From contig CACYZF010000011.1 in NCBI GenBank assembly GCA_902778895.1, positions 62,001 to 126,000 on the forward strand: DNA of 64,000 nt. Reading direction: 5' to 3'. Shown one piece after another: positions 34,240 through 43,105 of the stretch. The translations under genes were made by a program, and so were the position numbers. Positions within the stretch are counted from its first letter, which is position 1; each line of letters starts with the position of its first letter. A model generated the notes under the pieces. It was not told the origin of the DNA. It saw only the letters and a program-made list of their open reading frames with translations, and made no database searches. Source of the DNA: an uncultured bacterium. GTDB lineage: Bacteria; Verrucomicrobiota; Lentisphaeria; Victivallales; UBA1829.

Positions 34240-36474
34240 TTACTTTCCGGATTTCTTTTTCACGGCGGATTTCGGGGCCAGGACGACCGCGCCGAGCCAC
34301 GGGAGCCTGAGCGTGATGAACTGCTTCTGACCGTGGTATTCGCCGGGAGACGAAACCATCTTCTGGCCGTTCAGCAGACCGGTCCCGCCGTACTCCTCGC
34401 GGTCTGTGTTGAACACTTCGACCCATTCGCCGGGAATCGGGACACCGGTGTTGAAGTCGTCGCGTACGACCGGGGTCAGGTTCAGGATCACGACGAGCGG
34501 CGCCTTGCGCTGTTTGTCCCAGCGGATGAAGGAATAGACCGACTGCCGGAAATCGCCCCCGTCCAGCCACTGGAATCCGGCGGGCGTGAAGTCGTCCTCC
34601 CACAGGGCCGGCTGGCTGAGGTAGAACCTGTTCAGCTCGGCGACCATGCGGTGGATGGAGTCGTGCGACGGATATTTGAGCAGGAGCCAGTCGACCGACT
34701 GGTTGTTGCAGTTCCACTCGATCACCTGCGCGAACTCACCGCCCATGAAGATCAGTTTTTTGCCCGGATGCGTCGCCATCAGGACATACATCGCGCGCAG
34801 GTTGGCGAATTTCTGCACGTAGTCGCCGGACATGCGACCGAAGAGGGAGAGCTTGCCGTGGACGACCTCGTCGTGGCTGAGCGGCAGGATGAAGTTTTCG
34901 GAGAACGCATAGCAGATGGAGAACGCGAGCTGGCCGTGGTGGTAGCTGCGGTAGATCGGGTCGAGCTTGAAATAATCAAGCGTGTCATGCATCCAGCCCA
35001 TGTTCCACTTGAATGTGAATCCAAGGCCGCCGAGGTAGAGCGGACGGGAAACGCCGGGCCAGGACGTGGATTCCTCGGCGATCATGGAGATGCCGGGGTA
35101 AAGCTTGTGCGCAAGCTCGTTCAGGTGGCGGATGAACGCGATCGCCTCAAGGTTTTCGCATCCGCCGTACTCGTTCGGGATCCACTCGCCATCGTTGCGC
35201 GAATAGTTGAGGTAAAGCATGGAGGCAACGGCGTCCACGCGGAGGCCGTCCGCATGGTACTGGCTGAGCCAGAAAAGCGCACTGCCGATCAGGAATTGCC
35301 GCACCTCGTTGCGCCCAAAATTAAAGATATACGTGCCCCAGTCCTTCTGTTCGCCCTTGCGCGGATCGGCATGTTCGTAAAGGGCAGTGCCGTCAAACCG
35401 TCCGAGCGAGAAGGTGTCGCGCGGGAAATGAGCCGGGACCCAGTCCAGAAACACGCCGATGCCGTGTTCGTGCATGTAGTTCATGAACCAGGCGAAATCC
35501 TCCGGCGAACCGTAGCGCGCGGTCGGCGCATAGAACCCGGTCACCTGATAGCCCCAGGACTGATCCAGCGGATGCTCCATCACGGGGAGCAGTTCCACAT
35601 GCGTATAGCCCATTTTCTGAACGTAATCGGCCAGCGCAACGGCGAGCTCACGGTAGTTGTTGAACGTTTCCTTCACCTCGGGCAGTTTCAGCCCGGGACC
35701 GCCCCAAGTGCCGAGATGGACTTCGTAGATGTTCATGGGACTGTCGACCGGATTCGTCGCGGCGCGCCTTTTCATCCAGGCGTCATCAGTCCACAGGAAC
35801 GGCTCCGCCTGCGGCACGATGCCGGCATTGTTCGGGCGAAGCTCGGTCCTCTGCGCGTACGGATCGAGCTTCAGGACGATGGAACCGTCCGAGCCTTTCA
35901 CCTCGAATTTATACACATCGCCGGGTTTGAGCCCGGGGATGAAAAGTTCCCAGATGCCGGAAAGTCCGAGCATGCGCATCGGATGCCGCCGCCCGTCCCA
36001 GCAGTTGAAGTCGCCGACTACGGAAACGCGCTGCGCGTTCGGAGCCCAAACAGCAAACGAAACACCCTCGACTCCGCCAAGATTCCGGACATGCGCCCCC
36101 ATCACGTCATAGACGCGCTGATGCTCGCCCTGATTGAAGAGGTAAATATCCATTTCACCGAGCGTGGGCAGGAAACAGTACGGATCGGGCGAGGTGAACG
36201 TACTGTCCGGATACTTCTTCTCGACTTCGTATGCGAAAAGGTTCTTTCTTCTTTCGAAGAAACAGGTGAATATCCCCTGTTCGTTTTCCCTCGTCGCCGG
36301 ATAACGTTTGTTTCCGGCGAGGACTGTGACGGACTCCGCCTCGGGATCATACACGCGGACCACGACTCCACCGGAAACCCGGTGCATACCGAGATAATCA
36401 TGCGGATTGCGGCAGGAACCTTTGAGTATCTCATTCATAACCGTGGTTTCCTGCGTATCGGGAAGCTTTTTCAT
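34240..36474 (-). CDS. glgB: 1,4-alpha-glucan branching enzyme
   Basis: 744 residues. An N-terminal CBM48-type region (FAVWAPNAQRVSVVGDFNCWDG) precedes a GH13 barrel with the conserved VELLPVMEHP, DWVPAHF, DGLRVDAVASML (nucleophile Asp), MIAEEST (acid/base Glu) and LSHDEVVHGK. It forms alpha-1,6 branches in glycogen. The start at 36474 is chosen because GAGGAGG (36484-36490) is nine bases upstream; the ATG at 36483 touches that site. glgA/glgC/glgP are not nearby; it closes the GmhA-like/uppS/cdsA run, 26 bases after cdsA. Confidence 0.95.
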   Translation of the reverse strand: MKKLPDTQETTVMNEILKGSCRNPHDYLGMHRVSGGVVVRVYDPEAESVTVLAGNKRYPATRENEQGIFTCFFERRKNLFAYEVEKKYPDSTFTSPDPYCFLPTLGEMDIYLFNQGEHQRVYDVMGAHVRNLGGVEGVSFAVWAPNAQRVSVVGDFNCWDGRRHPMRMLGLSGIWELFIPGLKPGDVYKFEVKGSDGSIVLKLDPYAQRTELRPNNAGIVPQAEPFLWTDDAWMKRRAATNPVDSPMNIYEVHLGTWGGPGLKLPEVKETFNNYRELAVALADYVQKMGYTHVELLPVMEHPLDQSWGYQVTGFYAPTARYGSPEDFAWFMNYMHEHGIGVFLDWVPAHFPRDTFSLGRFDGTALYEHADPRKGEQKDWGTYIFNFGRNEVRQFLIGSALFWLSQYHADGLRVDAVASMLYLNYSRNDGEWIPNEYGGCENLEAIAFIRHLNELAHKLYPGISMIAEESTSWPGVSRPLYLGGLGFTFKWNMGWMHDTLDYFKLDPIYRSYHHGQLAFSICYAFSENFILPLSHDEVVHGKLSLFGRMSGDYVQKFANLRAMYVLMATHPGKKLIFMGGEFAQVIEWNCNNQSVDWLLLKYPSHDSIHRMVAELNRFYLSQPALWEDDFTPAGFQWLDGGDFRQSVYSFIRWDKQRKAPLVVILNLTPVVRDDFNTGVPIPGEWVEVFNTDREEYGGTGLLNGQKMVSSPGEYHGQKQFITLRLPWLGAVVLAPKSAVKKKSGK

Positions 36475-36483
36475 GACAAACAT

Positions 36484-36490
36484 CCTCCTC
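36484..36490 (-). promoter_or_regulatory. Ribosome binding site deciding the glgB start
   Basis: GAGGAGG on the minus strand, zero bases from the first ATG (36483) and nine from the second (36474). Only the second has workable spacing. Confidence 0.75.
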
Positions 36491-36500
36491 TAAGGCGGAT

Positions 36501-37409
36501 TTACCGGGCGTTCAGAAAGAACAGGATGAAATAGAAAACGAAAGAATTGACAATCAGACTGTCAACAAGGTCGAAAAGTCCGCCGATCCCCGGCAGAAAA
36601 TGACCGGAATCCTTCACGTTGCAGGTTCGTTTCATGCTGGATTCCGCCAGATCGCCGACCATGCCGCCGAAGAACAGCAGAATACCGATGATCGTCATCT
36701 TGAAATAGCCGTAGCCGTCCCACCATTCGTAGCCGTTGCGCTGATGAGAGCAAATCGTGTAGATCGCAAGCGTGACCGCCACAGAGAAAATGAGTCCGCC
36801 GATGAGACCTTCCCAGGATTTTGCCGGACTGATGGAAGGCACGAGCTTGTGATTCTTTCCGTGCGAGATCGTATTGCACAACGACCCGGTGAGGTATGCG
36901 CCGATATCGCCGCTCTTCGTACCGAGAATGAAAAGCAGGAACGTCGCCGGCACGTTTCCATGGAAATTGTAAGTGTAATAGATACCGCAAATGAGCTTGA
37001 GCGCCATAGAGAAAAGGAAGAACAAGGCAAACCCGTTGATTGCGGCCTGCAGGGCTTCCTTATTCTTGTTCGTCGAAAGAACGATCATCCAGAAAACGAA
37101 CGCGAAAAATACAAAATCGGAAATACCCCACCAGTACGGCAGGACCGCGGACCCCTCAAGAAACCTTTCTATCTGAACGACCGTAAAGATCACGACCATC
37201 ACAAGCGCGGAGGAAATGAACCATTTGAGACCTTTGAACTGCTTCGGGCCATTCAGCATCCCGCAGCATTCCCACGAAGCGCCGAATCCGAGAAAAGCAC
37301 AGAGGACCGTAAAGAACCATTTCCTGACATCGAACGGAAGAAAGACCGCTCCCGCCAGAAGAGAAAGGAGAACAACGGAACTGAACGTGCGTTTTGCAAG
37401 AGTGGACAT
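36501..37409 (-). CDS. cdsA: Phosphatidate cytidylyltransferase
   Basis: 302 residues with about eight transmembrane helices. The CDS signature near the C-terminus reads SSMKRTCNVKDSGHFLPGIG and continues into GLFDLVDS, with the KD and two acidic residues kept; the usual HGG and DR positions read IGG and DL. SPAKSWEGLIGG is the second conserved block. The enzyme makes CDP-diacylglycerol from phosphatidate and CTP. It follows uppS by 3 bases, the common uppS-cdsA pairing. The signature changes are at positions that vary in distant members. Confidence 0.9.
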   Translation of the reverse strand: MSTLAKRTFSSVVLLSLLAGAVFLPFDVRKWFFTVLCAFLGFGASWECCGMLNGPKQFKGLKWFISSALVMVVIFTVVQIERFLEGSAVLPYWWGISDFVFFAFVFWMIVLSTNKNKEALQAAINGFALFFLFSMALKLICGIYYTYNFHGNVPATFLLFILGTKSGDIGAYLTGSLCNTISHGKNHKLVPSISPAKSWEGLIGGLIFSVAVTLAIYTICSHQRNGYEWWDGYGYFKMTIIGILLFFGGMVGDLAESSMKRTCNVKDSGHFLPGIGGLFDLVDSLIVNSFVFYFILFFLNAR

Positions 37410-37412
37410 AGG

Positions 37413-38123
37413 TTATCTGCCTCCGAATCTGCGTTTCCGGCTATAATAAGCCTGAACCGCTTTGTCGAATTCATTGATGTCAAAATCCGGCCACAAGGTC
37501 TTCGTAAAATAAAATTCACTGTAGGAAATCTGCCACAGCAGGAAATTGCTTACACGCTCCTCGCCGCTGGTGCGGATCAGCAAGTCGGGATCCGGCACTT
37601 CAGGAAGATACAGATGATCGGCCACTGTCTTTTCCGTAATATCTTCGGGTGAAATCGTTCCATTCTTCACCTCGTTTGCAATCTTTTTTACGGCATCCGT
37701 TATTTCCATGCGCGAACCGTAATTGAGCGCAAGAATAAAAGTGCGTGTATAGTCCTTCGCAGTCTCGCGTTTCACTTTATCAAGGCGAACACGGCATGGT
37801 TCGGGCAATATAGATATATCGCCGGTCGTGAGGAGCCGGACTTTTTCTTTCAGCAGGACTTCGAGGTTATCATCAAGGAAACGCGCCAGAATATTCATCA
37901 ACGCATCGACTTCTTCCTTCGACCGTTTCCAGTTCTCCGTACTGAACGCATAAAGCGTGACGTATCGAATGGATTCATAACGCGAAATGTAGTTCATGAA
38001 GTCCACGACGCGGTTCGCACCCGCCAGATGGCCTTCCTTGCGTTCAACGCCATGTTGAGTAGCCCAGCGTCCGTTTCCGTCCAGGATGACGGCTACATGT
38101 CTGAGTTCATTCTCCTGCGCCAT
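37413..38123 (-). CDS. uppS: Undecaprenyl diphosphate synthase
   Basis: 236 residues of the cis-prenyltransferase family. VAVILDGNGRWA holds the catalytic Asp (usually preceded by Met, here Leu); YAFSTENWKRS, LALNYGSRMEI and DLLIRTSGEERVSNFLLWQ follow. It builds the C55 lipid carrier used for peptidoglycan, O-antigen and the Arn pathway in this window. Its start overlaps the GmhA-like gene by 17 bases. Confidence 0.95.
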   Translation of the reverse strand: MAQENELRHVAVILDGNGRWATQHGVERKEGHLAGANRVVDFMNYISRYESIRYVTLYAFSTENWKRSKEEVDALMNILARFLDDNLEVLLKEKVRLLTTGDISILPEPCRVRLDKVKRETAKDYTRTFILALNYGSRMEITDAVKKIANEVKNGTISPEDITEKTVADHLYLPEVPDPDLLIRTSGEERVSNFLLWQISYSEFYFTKTLWPDFDINEFDKAVQAYYSRKRRFGGR

Positions 38124-38763
38124 AGAACCTTTCCTCCAGCATCATTGCCAAAGTATGGTAAATGGGCAGATGGTATTCCTGCACATGATATGCTTCACGC
38201 GCCGGAACATCCAGTATGAAATCAGCATATTTTCTGCACAAGCCCTCTTCATTGTTTCCAGTCAGGAGATAAGTGGAAATCCCGAGCACGCGGGCGACTT
38301 TAAAGAGATTGAGTATATTCTTCGCATTACCGGAAGTCGTGATCCCGAGCACAGCGTCGCCCTTCTTACCGAAGATATACAACTGCTGGGCGTAAGTCAT
38401 AAGCGGATCGACGTCATTCGTGTAGGCTGAAGCAAGCGCCGGATGACCGTTCAGAGAAATCGCGCGGAACCCTCTTTGCAGTCTTTCCGAATAATTTTCA
38501 CCGGGATAAGCCGCTTCCAGAGCACTGCTGAGATCGGACGGAATATGCCGGCGGCTCAGGAACCCTTTCCCGAGTTCGGCAATAAAATGTTCTGCGTCAG
38601 AACAACTTCCGCCATTTCCGCAGATAAATAACGTTTTGTCCTTGAAAAAAACGTTTTCCAGGTTAAAATATAATGTATGGATTTTTTCCGCCGAGTCCCG
38701 GAGATCGGGATATCGGGACAGAAGAGTATCCATGTGCTTCTTGACATTGCTGTTCATATCCAT
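38107..38763 (-). CDS. SIS-domain sugar isomerase, GmhA-like
   Basis: 218 residues. LFICGNGGSCSDAEHFIAEL is the phosphoheptose isomerase (GmhA) motif, followed by TNDVDPLMTYAQQL and GITTSGNAKNIL, the second phosphate loop. GmhA converts sedoheptulose 7-phosphate to heptose 7-phosphate for LPS core; DiaA, a DnaA-binding protein, has the same fold, but the upstream dnaN position is divergent. It is about 25 residues longer than E. coli GmhA, mainly between the two motifs. ATG 38763 is favoured over a GTG at 38772 because AGGTGA sits 5 bases before it. Confidence 0.82.
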   Translation of the reverse strand: MDMNSNVKKHMDTLLSRYPDLRDSAEKIHTLYFNLENVFFKDKTLFICGNGGSCSDAEHFIAELGKGFLSRRHIPSDLSSALEAAYPGENYSERLQRGFRAISLNGHPALASAYTNDVDPLMTYAQQLYIFGKKGDAVLGITTSGNAKNILNLFKVARVLGISTYLLTGNNEEGLCRKYADFILDVPAREAYHVQEYHLPIYHTLAMMLEERFYGAGE

Positions 38764-38807
38764 GTTCGTCACCTGCCAACAGGGGTTAAATAAAAGTCCA
38801 CAGTGTT

Positions 38808-38836
38808 AATAGAACACCGTTTCCGTACAAAGTCAA
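38808..38836 (-). promoter_or_regulatory. Possible promoter of the GmhA-like/uppS/cdsA/glgB operon
   Basis: Minus strand: TTGACT (38831-38836), 17-base spacer, TCTATT (38808-38813). The -10 is poor. Confidence 0.4.
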
Positions 38837-38890
38837 ACCATTTTGTAAACATCTTCCGAAAAAAGTGTTTGAAGCGCGAACGGCCGGTTG

Positions 38891-38921
38891 TTGACATATT
38901 GACAGCCCCTATTCCTATTAC
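38891..38921 (+). promoter_or_regulatory. Possible promoter of dnaN
   Basis: TTGACA (38891-38896), 19-base spacer, TATTAC (38916-38921); a second TTGACA overlaps at 38899-38904. Spacing is not ideal. Confidence 0.35.
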
Positions 38922-39019
38922 ATTTGCTCAATTCAGGTTAAAATCATATCAGAAACCAATCTCAATAACTTTTCCGGACGGTACAGGAGTGTACACCGGA
39001 AGATCGGAGGCAACCTATC

Positions 39020-40117
39020 ATGAAAATCAAGATTTCCAGAGAGACCCTACTCAAAGCGCTGCAGAAGGTCGGCAATATCGTCAATACGCGCAATACCCTT
39101 CCCGTGCTTTCCAATATTCTTTTTGAAGCGGCCGACGGCAAACTCAAACTTACCGGTACCGACCTCGAAATCCGCATGGAAACCGTAGTTGACGCCGAAG
39201 TCATCGAATCCGGCGAGACCACGCTTCCCGCCAAGAAGATGCTCACGCTCGTTTCCAAGTTCCGCGGCGAGTTCATCGAGATCGAAAGCGGCGACAATTT
39301 CCACTCCACGATCAAATGCGGTACCGCGTCCATCATGCTCCTCGGACTCAACCCGGCCGACTACCCGAAGAAGGACGAAGTCAAATTCATCCGTTCCTTC
39401 TCCATGAAGCAGGCTGACATGGCTGTCATCATCGAACGCATCGCCTATGCCGCCAGCCTCGAAGATTCTCGCAAGGTCCTGCAGGGCATTCTTTTCTCTG
39501 TTCGCGACGGCAAGTTCACAGCGGTCGCCACCGACGGAAAACGTCTCGCTCTCTGCGAAAAGGTCTTCGAAGAACTTCCCGAAGGATCCGAAGGGGACAT
39601 CATCATTACCCAGAAGGCTGCGAACGAACTCAAGCGTCTCCTCGAAAAGGAAGGCGAAGTCGCGATCAATATCGCGGAAAACCAGGTCGTGTTCGAAGTC
39701 GGCGCATCCGTGATCACTTCCAAACTTATCGAAGGCAACTATCCGAATTACCGTCAGGTCATCCCGGCTTCCTTCAAACAGACCGTCACCGTTTCCTGCG
39801 AAAGCGTGATCTATGCGCTCGAACTCATCTGCGTCACTCTCGCGGAGAGCGGTTCGCCGAAAGTGTCCCTTACCTTCAAATCGGACAGCATGCTCTTCGA
39901 AACGAACAGCAACATCGGCGAAGGCCGCGAAAGCGTGCCCATCCAATATGACGGTGAGGAGATGTCCGCTTCGTTCAACTCGAACTTCTTCCTGGATCCT
40001 TTCAAACACATCCAGGTCGATAACGTGTTCATCAAAGTGAACGACGTCATGAGCCCGATCGCGATCGAAAGCGGCGACGGTTTCCTGTACGTCATCATGC
40101 CGATGAGGAACAAATAA
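39020..40117 (+). CDS. dnaN: DNA polymerase III beta sliding clamp
   Basis: 365 residues in three clamp domains. MKIKISRETLLKALQKV at the start, FEAADGKLKLTGTDLEI, LEGNYPNYRQVIP (as IEGNYPNYRQVIP) and the C-terminal YVIMPMRN (the usual ending is MPMRL) are clear. The ring encircles DNA and tethers polymerase III. GGAGG lies nine bases before the ATG. It is followed by recF after 147 bases. dnaA, the usual upstream neighbour, is absent; the GmhA-like operon diverges instead. Confidence 0.97.
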   Translation: MKIKISRETLLKALQKVGNIVNTRNTLPVLSNILFEAADGKLKLTGTDLEIRMETVVDAEVIESGETTLPAKKMLTLVSKFRGEFIEIESGDNFHSTIKCGTASIMLLGLNPADYPKKDEVKFIRSFSMKQADMAVIIERIAYAASLEDSRKVLQGILFSVRDGKFTAVATDGKRLALCEKVFEELPEGSEGDIIITQKAANELKRLLEKEGEVAINIAENQVVFEVGASVITSKLIEGNYPNYRQVIPASFKQTVTVSCESVIYALELICVTLAESGSPKVSLTFKSDSMLFETNSNIGEGRESVPIQYDGEEMSASFNSNFFLDPFKHIQVDNVFIKVNDVMSPIAIESGDGFLYVIMPMRNK

Positions 40118-40177
40118 GAACAGCAAGTCATGCGGCGCAACAGTACAATCAAGTCGATTGTGCTGAAAACAAGCTAA

Positions 40178-40218
40178 AAGTCCTGCCGTAAGCTCGAACC
40201 ATGCATGCGGCGGGACTT
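40178..40218. repeat. Stem-loop between dnaN and recF
   Basis: AAGTCCTGCCG / CGGCGGGACTT, 11-bp stem with one mismatch and a 19-base loop, with no T-tract. It may attenuate read-through from dnaN into recF. Confidence 0.45.
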
Positions 40219-40264
40219 CCGTATTCAATCACTTCATTTCCAGTAATCTTTCAGCAGGGATCTT

Positions 40265-41335
40265 ATGGTAAATTCGCTGGTTTTACAGAATTTCCGGTTG
40301 TTCGAATCGGTGTCCCTGCGTTTTGAGGCGCCGACTGTATTTCTCTGCGGTTCAAACGGGCAGGGTAAAACAAGTTTGCTCGAAGCTTTGTTTTATCTCG
40401 CGAATCTGAGGTCGTTTCGTACTTCGCGCGCCTCGGAAATGATAAAGCTTCATGCATCATCCGCGATCGTCGGAGCTTCCGTTTCTTTTCGCGACTGGTC
40501 CCGTCAGCTTGCAGTCGAGCTTGGCGAAACTCGAAAGCTCGTCATAGATGGAAAACATGTTACGCGTGCCAGCGAGTTCGCCGGTTCGTTCAATACGGTC
40601 ACATTTCTGCCTGATGATCCTGAGATCATTACGGGACGGTCTCAGGTCAGACGGAAATTTCTGGATATGTTCATATCCATGCTGGATCATGGATATTTTA
40701 CCGCGCTGCAGGCGTATTATAACGGTGTCAAAAATAGAAATTGTCTGCTCCGGATGAAGGATGCAAGCAATGATGTGATCCGGTCATATCATCCGGCGCT
40801 TGCGAAATACGGTGCGGAGATCATTCAGGCGCGCGAAATCCATCTCAGGATTCTATCGGATTTCATGCGGAACATCATGGCGGAACTGAAGCCTGAACTC
40901 GCCGATCTGCAATTGAAATTAAGGACGATCCATGAGCTTTTCGATCCGAAAATCTTCGAAGATAAACTGGAACGGAATCTGGAAAAAGACAGATTGAACG
41001 GATATACGACAACCGGACCGCATCTTGACGATTTCGATTTTGTCGCGGACGGAAAATCATTGAAACTTTATGGTTCCCGCGGACAATGCCGCGCCACATC
41101 ATTCGCGTTGAAGGAAGCGGAATTCGATATCGTTAAAAATCATTCGATATCAAAGGATAATACAGTCGTTATCGTGGATGACGCCACCGGCGATCTGGAT
41201 AAAAAAACACAGGAAGCATTTTATCATAAGATATCGGAAGCAAAACAGGTATTCTGTTCTTTCACGGAAATACCGGATAATCCACTGACGCAAAATTCAC
41301 AACTCGTTCATATTACAGCCGGACGCGCTGTTTAA
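40265..41335 (+). CDS. recF: DNA replication and repair protein RecF
   Basis: 356 residues, SMC-like ABC ATPase. Walker A GSNGQGKTS at about 29-37, the RSFRTSRASEMI region, FLPDDPEIITGR, the signature YGSRGQCRA and Walker B VVIVDDATGDLD. RecF loads RecA at gaps bound by SSB. Length is normal. The reading frame is visibly less GC-rich at third positions than genes such as metG or ruvB, a feature shared with thiI and the uppS operon. It starts 19 bases before the thiI gene ends its leader, so thiI is co-transcribed. Confidence 0.93.
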   Translation: MVNSLVLQNFRLFESVSLRFEAPTVFLCGSNGQGKTSLLEALFYLANLRSFRTSRASEMIKLHASSAIVGASVSFRDWSRQLAVELGETRKLVIDGKHVTRASEFAGSFNTVTFLPDDPEIITGRSQVRRKFLDMFISMLDHGYFTALQAYYNGVKNRNCLLRMKDASNDVIRSYHPALAKYGAEIIQAREIHLRILSDFMRNIMAELKPELADLQLKLRTIHELFDPKIFEDKLERNLEKDRLNGYTTTGPHLDDFDFVADGKSLKLYGSRGQCRATSFALKEAEFDIVKNHSISKDNTVVIVDDATGDLDKKTQEAFYHKISEAKQVFCSFTEIPDNPLTQNSQLVHITAGRAV

Positions 41336-41354
41336 GCAAGACAGGAGATACAAT

Positions 41355-42611
41355 ATGGCATCCTACAATTCCATTATCTGCCGATACAATGAAATCGCGA
41401 CAAAGGGAAACAACCGCAGCATGTTTGAAAACACGCTGATCCGCAATATGAAACGCATGACGAAAGACCGTGTTCCTGGTCTGAATTATGTGAAAATGCG
41501 CGGACGTATTTTTATCCATAAGAATGAATTTGACGTTTTCACGGACGAGGAACAGGACTATCTGAAAGAGCGTCTGAAAGACTGTTTCGGCCTGGATTCG
41601 TTTTCGTTCTGCATTGAAGGCGAACGCACTATAGAAGCCGTTCTGGATCATATCAAAAACGCTGTGAAACCGTTATTCGAACAGCTGCTCGAAAAATTCG
41701 GCCGTCCCGTGAAATTCCGGACGCGCGCACGGCGTTCCGACAAGAGTTTTCCCTTGCGCTCCAAAGAGATCGAAATCGAAACGGCGACAATGATAGAAGA
41801 AATGTTCGGGGAAAACAAGGTCCGGGTCGACCTGATAAACCCGGATATTTCCATCGGCGTCGAGATTCGGGAAAAGAATTCCACGATCTTCCTGGAAACG
41901 GTCAAGGCGCGCGGCGGGCTTCCGGTCGGCTCCAATTCTCCGCTGCTCGGCATGCTTTCCGGCGGGATCGATTCGCCGGTGGCCTGTGCGATGGCGATGA
42001 AACGAGGCTGCCGGATGGACTTCCTGACGTTCCACAGTTATCCGTATACACCGATCGAATCCGTCACGAAAGTCTGGCGTATCGCGAAGATCATCAACAG
42101 GTTTCAGCCGCACGGCGTACTGTATGCCTGCAATCTTTCCGAGGTTCAGAAGCTGATCCGCGATAACTGCGACCCGAAATTCCGTACGGTCCTGTACCGC
42201 CGCATGATGATGCGGATCGCCTCGAAACTCTGCAGAAAACATAATCTGTACGGGATTGTGACCGGCGAAGCGATCGGCCAGGTCGCCAGTCAGACAGTCG
42301 TGAACATGTCCGTGATTGACCGCGCCGTGCCGGATCTGATCGTGCGTCCGCTCTGTGGCATGGACAAACTGGAAACGATCGCCCGGGCGGAAGATATCGG
42401 TACGTTCGATATTTCCATCGAACCGATGGCAGACAGTTGCACGGTCTTTGCGCCGCCTTCTCCAGTCATTCATGCCAAGCTCCATTTTGTCGAGTTCGAA
42501 GAGTCTAAAATTCCTAATATGGACGAAGCGATCCAGAAGGCTTTTGATGAGATCAAGCTTGTAACGGATGACGGTTTGACCGATATACCGTCACATGATA
42601 TAACTGATTGA
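41355..42611 (+). CDS. thiI: tRNA 4-thiouridine synthase ThiI
   Basis: 418 residues. An N-terminal ferredoxin-like/THUMP region (1-170) precedes the PP-loop SGGIDS at 202-207 and the GEAIGQVASQT segment; Cys362 in ADSCTVF corresponds to the conserved disulfide-forming Cys. There is no C-terminal rhodanese domain, as in many non-enteric bacteria, so sulfur would come directly from an IscS-like enzyme. It makes s4U8 in tRNA and may feed thiazole synthesis. AGGAG lies 8 bases before the ATG; a terminator follows. Confidence 0.94.
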   Translation: MASYNSIICRYNEIATKGNNRSMFENTLIRNMKRMTKDRVPGLNYVKMRGRIFIHKNEFDVFTDEEQDYLKERLKDCFGLDSFSFCIEGERTIEAVLDHIKNAVKPLFEQLLEKFGRPVKFRTRARRSDKSFPLRSKEIEIETATMIEEMFGENKVRVDLINPDISIGVEIREKNSTIFLETVKARGGLPVGSNSPLLGMLSGGIDSPVACAMAMKRGCRMDFLTFHSYPYTPIESVTKVWRIAKIINRFQPHGVLYACNLSEVQKLIRDNCDPKFRTVLYRRMMMRIASKLCRKHNLYGIVTGEAIGQVASQTVVNMSVIDRAVPDLIVRPLCGMDKLETIARAEDIGTFDISIEPMADSCTVFAPPSPVIHAKLHFVEFEESKIPNMDEAIQKAFDEIKLVTDDGLTDIPSHDITD

Positions 42612-42631
42612 AAATCAAATAACTGACGATA

Positions 42632-42669
42632 TGACGGATGAATCAGACGGTTTATTCGTCATTTCTTTT
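42632..42669 (+). terminator. Intrinsic terminator of thiI
   Basis: An 11-bp stem in RNA, with two G-U pairs (42632-42642 with 42651-42661), an 8-base loop and the tail TTTCTTTT. Confidence 0.8.
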
Positions 42670-43027
42670 ATACTGATTATCAAATACTTGACAAAATAAC
42701 AGTCAAAAATAACGGATCATTCCGCTATTCATTGAAAATCAGTTTGTTCATTCAATTTATCATTTTATTCTTTATCTATTCTTATCTTATTTAAATATTC
42801 AGTATATTATTACTTTATCTCAATTCCGAAATAAACATAAAAAGATTTAATCACTCTGTCTTATACTTGAAAACAGTATTATCTATTTTTCAGTTTAATT
42901 TTTATATCAAATCATATTTCAATATTCTTTTCTCTTATTTCATTTTTATTTATTTATCATATCTATTAAAACTTATTTATGAATAATAATTCACAATCTG
43001 TTTGTTTTCTCTTGTTTCTTTTTTTTC
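42670..43027. other. Extremely AT-rich intergenic block
   Basis: About 360 bases made almost only of A and T, with runs of TTTAT and ATTTA and no open frame of note. It contrasts sharply with the GC-rich neighbours. No DnaA-box clusters, tRNA or structured RNA could be recognised. Confidence 0.85.
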
Positions 43028-43055
43028 TTGAAAAAGCGATAATAGGGTGTATATT
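43028..43055 (+). promoter_or_regulatory. Promoter of the large LRR protein gene
   Basis: TTGAAA (43028-43033), 16-base spacer, TATATT (43050-43055), about 50 bases upstream of the ATG. Confidence 0.65.
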
Positions 43056-43105
43056 GATGAAATACTATCGAAAAGCTCTTTCATTCGAACGTATGAGGAG
43101 TTTTC

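Noticed and set aside
38764..39019. Replication origin upstream of dnaN
   Set aside because: Only one weak DnaA-box-like match (AAGTCCACA) was found; no cluster or AT-rich unwinding region.
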